From Chloroflexota bacterium (lineage in GTDB: Bacteria > Chloroflexota > Anaerolineae > 4572-78 > J111): 5,257 nt of DNA. Under the pieces are notes generated by a model. It did not search any database. It saw only the letters and a program-made list of their open reading frames with translations, and was not told where the DNA came from. This document shows, in pieces, positions 3,944 to 5,257 of this stretch. The stretch is from positions 1 to 5,257 of the forward strand of contig RFJF01000814.1 of the NCBI GenBank assembly GCA_003695455.1, read 5' to 3'. Both the position numbers and the translations under genes were made by a program. Each line of letters begins with the position of its first letter. The stretch's first letter is position 1.

Positions 3944-5257
3944 CACGCTGTGGGCCAATATTTTTGTAGATGAACTGGCCCGCGCCGGCCTGCGGGCGGC
4001 GGTCATCGCCCCCGGCTCTCGCTCCACTCCGCTGACCGTGGCCTTTGCCCGCCACCCCGACATCACCGTTTACTCCCTGCTGGATGAGCGCGGCGCAGCC
4101 TTTTTTGCGCTGGGGCTGGCGCTGTCGGGCGGGCAGGCGGCGGCGCTGGTCTGCACCTCCGGCACGGCGACCGCCAACTTTTACCCCACCGTCATCGAGG
4201 CCGATGCCGCGCACGTGCCGCTGTTACTGCTCACCACAGACCGTCCCCCGGAACTGCGTCACAGCGGGGCCAACCAGACCGTGGACCAAATCAAATTGTA
4301 CGGCGACCACGTGCGCTGGTTTGTGGACGTGGCCCTGCCGGAAGCCGACCCGCCCGCCGTGGTGCTGCGCGCTCTGCGTACACTGGCCGGCCGTGCGCTG
4401 GCTGCCACAACCGGCTTTCCGCCCGGCCCGGTGCATCTCAACTTCCCGTTCCGCAAGCCGCTGGAACCCACATCAGAACCCAACGACAATACTGCACCTG
4501 CCGGCGCCCCCCCCCGCTCCGGCAGCGCCCCCTTTGTCCACATTTCACGCGGCACGCTCCAGCCCTCGACGGAGCAGGTGGCAGACGTTTCTGCGGCGCT
4601 GCGGCGTGCCCGGCGCGGATTGATTGTTTGCGGCCCGCGCTGCCCCGGCGGCGATTTTCCCGCTGCAGTCGTTCAATTGGCGCAGGAATCGGGGTTTCCC
4701 ATCTTTGCCGATGCCCTGTCCGGCGTGCGCTTTGGCCCGCACACCACCGGCGCACCCCTCATTGCCGGCTACGAAACGTTTCTGCAACCGGACGTCGTTT
4801 CGGGTTGGGAAGCGCCGGAAATCATCCTTCAGTTTGGAGCCGTACCCATTTCAAAAGGGTTGATGGCCTACCTGTCTGACAGCGGCGATGCCCAACGGTT
4901 TCAGGTCAGCAGTACGGGTGTGTGGCAGGATGACTCCCACCGCACCGGCCATTTTGTCTGGGCCGACCCGGCCGCCCTGTGTCGGGCCGCGGCCGGTCAA
5001 CTGGCGCAGAAACCACCGCCGCCACGCGACGAAACGTGGCTGGCGCAACTACGGCGCGCCGAAACCGAAACCTGGCAGGCCGTCGAAACCGCGCAGGCCG
5101 CCGGTTTTTTTGAAGGTACAATTTTGAGCGATGTGGTCGAACTGATGCCCTCGCCGGGGCAGTTGTTTGTGGCCAGCAGTTTGCCGGTGCGCCATCTGGA
5201 CCAGTTTGCCCGGCCCGCCGCCCGCAACCTGCGGGTGTTCGCCAATCGCGGAGCCAG
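3924..5257 (+). CDS. menD: SEPHCHC synthase MenD, 5' portion, truncated by the window edge
   Basis: MenD is a thiamine-diphosphate enzyme that joins isochorismate and 2-oxoglutarate, releasing CO2, to give 2-succinyl-5-enolpyruvyl-6-hydroxy-3-cyclohexene-1-carboxylate. The frame stays open from the ATG to the last base: 444 codons of an expected 550-600. The N-terminal PYR domain (1 to about 185) shows APGSRSTPLT (29-38), LLDERGAAFFALGLA (52-66), CTSGTATANFYPTVIEAD (77-94) and TDRPPELRHSGANQTVDQIK (from 105). S32, R33, E55, R107 and Q118 fall at the same numbers as the active-site residues I recall for E. coli MenD; E55 is the ThDP-activating glutamate. GPVHLNFPFRKPL precedes a proline-rich linker (about 188-208) and a central domain. 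The C-terminal PP domain has begun (SSLPVRHLDQFA from 418), and the sequence stops at NRGA, just before the expected Mg2+/diphosphate site. Residue 57 is Gly where Ser is common. The start overlaps menF by 20 nt. Confidence 0.96.
   Translation, partial: MDAPNRNTLWANIFVDELARAGLRAAVIAPGSRSTPLTVAFARHPDITVYSLLDERGAAFFALGLALSGGQAAALVCTSGTATANFYPTVIEADAAHVPLLLLTTDRPPELRHSGANQTVDQIKLYGDHVRWFVDVALPEADPPAVVLRALRTLAGRALAATTGFPPGPVHLNFPFRKPLEPTSEPNDNTAPAGAPPRSGSAPFVHISRGTLQPSTEQVADVSAALRRARRGLIVCGPRCPGGDFPAAVVQLAQESGFPIFADALSGVRFGPHTTGAPLIAGYETFLQPDVVSGWEAPEIILQFGAVPISKGLMAYLSDSGDAQRFQVSSTGVWQDDSHRTGHFVWADPAALCRAAAGQLAQKPPPPRDETWLAQLRRAETETWQAVETAQAAGFFEGTILSDVVELMPSPGQLFVASSLPVRHLDQFARPAARNLRVFANRGA

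Noticed and set aside
4045..4623. Plus-strand open frame of 192 codons inside menD
   Set aside because: It is out of frame with menD and rich in Pro, Arg, Trp and Cys, typical of a frame-shifted reading of G+C-rich sequence. MenD motifs read through in the other frame without a stop.

Overview
The window is a G+C-rich stretch of bacterial chromosome. I infer a member of the Chloroflexota (Anaerolineae, Caldilineae or Ardenticatenia-like). This rests on protein style and on the intergenic repeats: a CACAGAT-type inverted repeat and degenerate tandem heptamers. It is recognition from memory, not a database result. No tRNA, rRNA, CRISPR array or transposase gene is visible.

Layout. (1) 1-563, plus strand: the 3' end of a protein-coding gene that starts before the window; its product is not recognised. 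(2) 564-764: a gene-free gap between converging genes. It holds a large imperfect inverted repeat built on CACAGAT (618-698) and a tandem heptamer tract (738-765). (3) 765-1628, minus strand: an apparently solitary SLATT-type two-transmembrane protein with a C-terminal beta-sandwich-like domain. SLATT proteins are predicted membrane effectors of nucleotide-signalling conflict systems. (4) 1629-1841: a divergent intergenic region with two heptamer tracts in opposite orientation (1652-1715), then a compact promoter/operator block (1756-1823). (5) 1842-5257, plus strand: a TetR-family regulator, menF (isochorismate synthase) and the first 444 codons of menD (SEPHCHC synthase), which runs off the right edge.

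How the genes work together. The right half reads as one operon. A consensus-like promoter (TTGACA, 17-nt spacer, extended -10 TGGTATGTT) lies upstream of the TetR gene. A near-palindrome centred on ACCGGT sits directly on the expected transcription start, so the regulator probably represses itself and the menaquinone genes behind it. MenF converts chorismate to isochorismate, and MenD condenses this with 2-oxoglutarate as the first committed step to menaquinone. menF and menD overlap by 20 nt, suggesting translational coupling.

The most interesting points are the orphan SLATT gene bracketed by repeats and the autoregulated TetR-menF-menD arrangement.
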